A DNA stretch of 62,614 nt from assembly GCA_009691105.1 (NCBI GenBank), contig SHVU01000011.1, forward strand, positions 1-62,614, written 5' to 3'. Source of the stretch: Rhodospirillales bacterium. GTDB taxonomy: Bacteria > Pseudomonadota > Alphaproteobacteria > Rhodospirillales > SHVU01. Below, piece by piece: positions 60,392 through 62,614 of this stretch (the stretch's first letter is position 1; every line of letters begins with the position of its first letter). Under the pieces are notes generated by a model. The model saw only the letters and a program-made list of their open reading frames with translations. It was not told where the DNA came from and did no database searches. The translations under genes were made by a program, and so were the position numbers.

Positions 60392-61393
60392 TCAGGCGTT
60401 CACGTCGATGACGGTCCGGCCGCGCAGCTTGCCCTGGAGAATTTTGCCGGCCAGATCTGGAACGTTGGCCAGGGGCTGAACGTCGGTCAGGCGCTTGAGC
60501 TTATCGCGTGGCAATTCGCGGGCCAGACGCCGCCAAGCGATCATCCGCTCGTCGTAGGGCGAAGCCGCCGAGTCGATCCCCAAAAGATTAACCCCGCGCA
60601 GCAGGAACGGTAGAACCGTGGTCGCGAGTTCGGGACCTGAGGCGAGGCCGACCGCGGCGCAGGACTGGCGATGGCGGATCGCCGCCAATGCGTGCGCGAG
60701 GGTCGGGCCGCCGACATTGTCGATCACGCCGGCCCAGCGCTCAGCCGCGAGCGGGCCTTTGGGCGCCGCCGCCAGCTCGGCTCGGTCGACGATGACATGG
60801 GCGCCGAGCTCGCGGAGATAGTCTTGGGTTTCAGCCCGACCGGTGGACGCCGCGACGCGATAGCCCAGCGCCGCGAGCAGCGCCACGGCGACGCTGCCGA
60901 CACCGCCCGACGCACCGGTCACGAGGACTTCGCCATCGCCGCCGGGCTTCAAGCCGTGGGCTTCGAGCGCCATGGTCGCCAGCATCGCCGTGAAGCCGGC
61001 CGTTCCGATCGCCATCGCATCTTTCAGATCGAGGCCGTCGGGCAGCGGCACCAGCCACTCCGATTTCACCCGCGCCCGCGTCGCATAGCCGCCCCAGTGG
61101 ACTTCGCCGACCCGCCAGCCGGTGAGAATCACATTGTCGCCGCGCTTGAACTTCGGCGACGCCGACTCGATGACCGTGCCGGAAAAGTCGATGCCCGGAA
61201 TATGCGGGTAAGTCCGCACCAGACGACCCAGGCCCTTTACGACCATGCCGTCCTTGTAGTTGAGGTCTGAATACGCGACCTCTACGATCACATCCCCGGG
61301 CGGCAAGGTCGATGCCTCAAGCGTGCGAACTGCGGCGCTGACCGCGCCATTCGAGTCCTCGATCAACAAAGCGGTAAACGTGTCGCCGGCCAT
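60392..61393 (-). CDS. acuI: Acrylyl-CoA reductase-like MDR oxidoreductase (AcuI/YhdH family)
   Basis: 333-aa zinc-free medium-chain reductase. AcuI/YhdH family pattern: VAYSDLNYKDGMVVKG, the HIPGIDFSGTVIES segment, LTGWRVGEVHWGGYATRARV, the G-T-A-G-F-T-A-M-L-A box and NADPH motif VTGASGGVGSVAVALLAALG with S-T-G-R. It reduces acryloyl-CoA to propionyl-CoA in characterised members; this fits the propionyl-CoA synthetase in the window thematically but they are 37 kb apart. Complete. Confidence 0.9.
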   Translation of the reverse strand: MAGDTFTALLIEDSNGAVSAAVRTLEASTLPPGDVIVEVAYSDLNYKDGMVVKGLGRLVRTYPHIPGIDFSGTVIESASPKFKRGDNVILTGWRVGEVHWGGYATRARVKSEWLVPLPDGLDLKDAMAIGTAGFTAMLATMALEAHGLKPGGDGEVLVTGASGGVGSVAVALLAALGYRVAASTGRAETQDYLRELGAHVIVDRAELAAAPKGPLAAERWAGVIDNVGGPTLAHALAAIRHRQSCAAVGLASGPELATTVLPFLLRGVNLLGIDSAASPYDERMIAWRRLARELPRDKLKRLTDVQPLANVPDLAGKILQGKLRGRTVIDVNA

Positions 61394-61550
61394 GGATGCC
61401 TCACCTTTTGCCTTTTGTAGCCCCGAATCGACGCTCCGCCAAACATCGTACGCTCGGGACCAGGATCGGATCGCTTGAACGCAATCCCGACGGATCTCAT
61501 GATCGGCTCACCGCCTCGATTCGAGGCAGACGTTTAGGGGGAACCGCATC

Positions 61551-61946
61551 ATGCGCATGCTTTCGATCACGCTTCTCTACGCTGGCATTCTGAGCCTCAT
61601 GCTTGTCGCGATCAGCGTTCGGGTCTCGCTGATGCGTCGCAAATACCAAGTCGCGAATGGCGACGGCGGACATGCCGAGCTGCAAAGCGCCATCCGCGTC
61701 CAGGGAAACTTCATCGAATACGCGCCGATCGCCCTCATCCTGATCTTTCTGCTCGAGCGGACCGGCGTGCCGTCGTGGGAAATCCACCTGCTCGGCATGA
61801 TCTTCCTCGTCGCCCGCATTGCCCACGCCATCAGCCTCTACGGCGACGTCTTCGCGCTGCGCGGCGTCGGGATGCTCGGCACCTGGGGCGCACTTGTGGT
61901 CGGCGGAGTACTGGCCCTCGCCCTCAGCTTCGGCGTGATCCTCTAG
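61551..61946 (+). CDS. MAPEG-family membrane protein
   Basis: 131 aa with four membrane segments. The MAPEG pattern is clear: an N-terminal helix, R-x-S-L-M-R-R-K-Y, LQSAIRVQGNFIEYAPIAL with the glutathione-binding R-x-x-x-N-x-x-E, and L-x-L-L-G-x-x-F-x-x-A-R-x-x-H-A. Eukaryotic members are glutathione S-transferases/LTC4 synthases; bacterial ones are mostly uncharacterised. Convergent with the gamma-glutamyltransferase gene. Confidence 0.92.
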   Translation: MRMLSITLLYAGILSLMLVAISVRVSLMRRKYQVANGDGGHAELQSAIRVQGNFIEYAPIALILIFLLERTGVPSWEIHLLGMIFLVARIAHAISLYGDVFALRGVGMLGTWGALVVGGVLALALSFGVIL

Positions 61947-61962
61947 CGCCGCACAAGCGCAA

Positions 61963-61995
61963 AGGCGCGGCCTTCGCGTAAGCGAAGCCGCGCCT
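61963..61995. terminator. Convergent hairpin between MAPEG and gamma-glutamyltransferase genes
   Basis: AGGCGCGG-C-CTTCGC (61963-61977) pairs with GCGAAG-CCGCGCCT (61982-61995) around GTAA, with one bulged C. No T-run on either side, but the 14-bp stem between convergent stop codons suggests a bidirectional terminator. Confidence 0.7.
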
Positions 61996-62027
61996 CGACG
62001 CCCGAGGTCAAATTCGAGAGACCGCGA

Positions 62028-62614
62028 CTACCAGCCGAGGACGTAGGCTCCGCGGCGGTGATCCGATCCGCCTTTGACGATGCCGCTGGCGTCGTCGCGT
62101 TTGACGCAGCTCACCGATCCGACGAGCCAGTGACGCGACGGCCACCACACGACTTTGTGGCCGCGCTTTTGGAGATCGTCGCCAACCGCCTTCGGAATCG
62201 AGTCCTCGACCCGAAGCACGCCAGGCTCGTGGGAATGCGGCCAGAAGCCTTGCGGGAAGCTGTACGACGCGAACCGCGCCGCTTCGACGGCTTCTTGCGG
62301 ATCGAGCCCCCAAAGCTGCGAGTTCAGGAACACCTGAGTCTGGGCTTGCGGAATGACGTCGGAACCAGGCGTTCCCCAGGCGAGGACTTCCTTGCCGCGG
62401 CGGAATGCCATCATCGGCGTGCAACCGGTGCGCGGACGCTTGCGCGGCCCGACCCGCGCCGGATGACGACGGTCGGTCCAGAACGGCCGGCCCGAATGCG
62501 ACACGCTCAAGCCGGTGCCCGGCACGATCGGTCCGCCCAGGTGTCCGTCGGTGAAGGTCGACGAGAATACGTTGCCGTGACGATCAATGGCGCCGACGTA
62601 GGACGTGTTGCGCT
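62028..62614 (-). CDS. Gamma-glutamyltransferase family protein (5' end beyond the window)
   Basis: The frame is open from the right edge to the stop at 62028, giving the last 195 or so residues. It starts inside the region around the catalytic Thr of the small subunit (N-T-S-Y-V-G-A-I-D-R-H-G-N-V-F-S), where NTTH is usual and Thr/Ser is the nucleophile. It continues through GTGLSVSHSGRPFW, TPMMAFRRGKEVLAWGTPGS and PQAQTQVFLNSQLWGLDPQEAVEAARF-type C-terminal elements (split here: AQTQVFLNSQLWG). NTS instead of NTTH may mark a divergent member of the family. Confidence 0.85.
   Translation of the reverse strand, partial: RNTSYVGAIDRHGNVFSSTFTDGHLGGPIVPGTGLSVSHSGRPFWTDRRHPARVGPRKRPRTGCTPMMAFRRGKEVLAWGTPGSDVIPQAQTQVFLNSQLWGLDPQEAVEAARFASYSFPQGFWPHSHEPGVLRVEDSIPKAVGDDLQKRGHKVVWWPSRHWLVGSVSCVKRDDASGIVKGGSDHRRGAYVLGW

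Noticed and set aside
1-62614. CRISPR array
   Set aside because: No series of regularly spaced direct repeats was seen anywhere; the only tandem repeat noted is two 11-bp units at 56541.

Overview
The window is a high-GC, gene-dense stretch of an alphaproteobacterial chromosome. Several arrangements typical of Alphaproteobacteria (Rhodospirillales-like) support this: tolB-A-R-Q-ybgC running into ruvB-A-C and yebC; 6S RNA between zapA and the 5-formyl-THF cyclo-ligase gene; trcR (DUF1013), DUF1192 and fdsGBACD formate dehydrogenase genes; and an elongator tRNA-Met. No gene names a genus, so the taxonomic call stops at class level.

Layout. 1-8.5 kb (minus strand): Tol-Pal envelope machinery, Holliday-junction RuvABC, YebC, cyclo-ligase, 6S RNA and ZapA with a coiled-coil partner. 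8.6-17.2 kb (plus): gap, a small conserved-looking gene, thiE, efp, suhB, an OmpA / MotA-like / MotB-like trio, an MFS exporter and rpmE. The EF-P has Met instead of Lys at the tip of its modification loop. 17.2-20.8 kb: an AT-richer patch, a Pro/Ala-rich ORF, a small heat-shock protein gene with an RpoH-like promoter and a ROSE-type RNA thermometer, a structured intergenic element with 17-bp inverted arms, DUF1192, a quinone oxidoreductase and trcR.

20.8-47.2 kb is a catabolic and accessory region built from repeated gene types. It holds an aldehyde dehydrogenase, propionyl-CoA synthetase, an IlvD/Edd dehydratase, two tandem DHDPS-family lyases, two DAO-type FAD oxidases, several SDR and HIBADH-type dehydrogenases, a GhrA-like reductase, a DAP-decarboxylase-like enzyme and a Gfo/Idh oxidoreductase. 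Embedded in it are (i) an oxamate-carbamoyltransferase-like set (DUF1116, FdrA in two pieces, DUF2877, carbamate kinase) and (ii) two copies of an ATGA-coupled two-gene module that I cannot assign to a function. Between 36.0 and 41.6 kb three reading frames are broken (an in-frame TAG, two single-base frameshifts, an in-frame TAA), which suggests decay or assembly error.

47.2-62.6 kb: an RlmM-like methyltransferase; a LysR-headed NAD-dependent molybdenum formate dehydrogenase operon (lysR, fdsG, fdsB, fdsA, fdhD, fdsD) with a candidate leaderless start at fdsG; an AT-richer 1.5-kb patch abutting tRNA-Met(CAU) that looks like a remnant of inserted DNA; then DUF421, ilvE, an amidase, a lipoprotein, acuI, a MAPEG protein and the 3' part of a gamma-glutamyltransferase gene cut by the window edge.

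All calls come from reading translated sequence and nucleotide motifs by eye. No database search was run.
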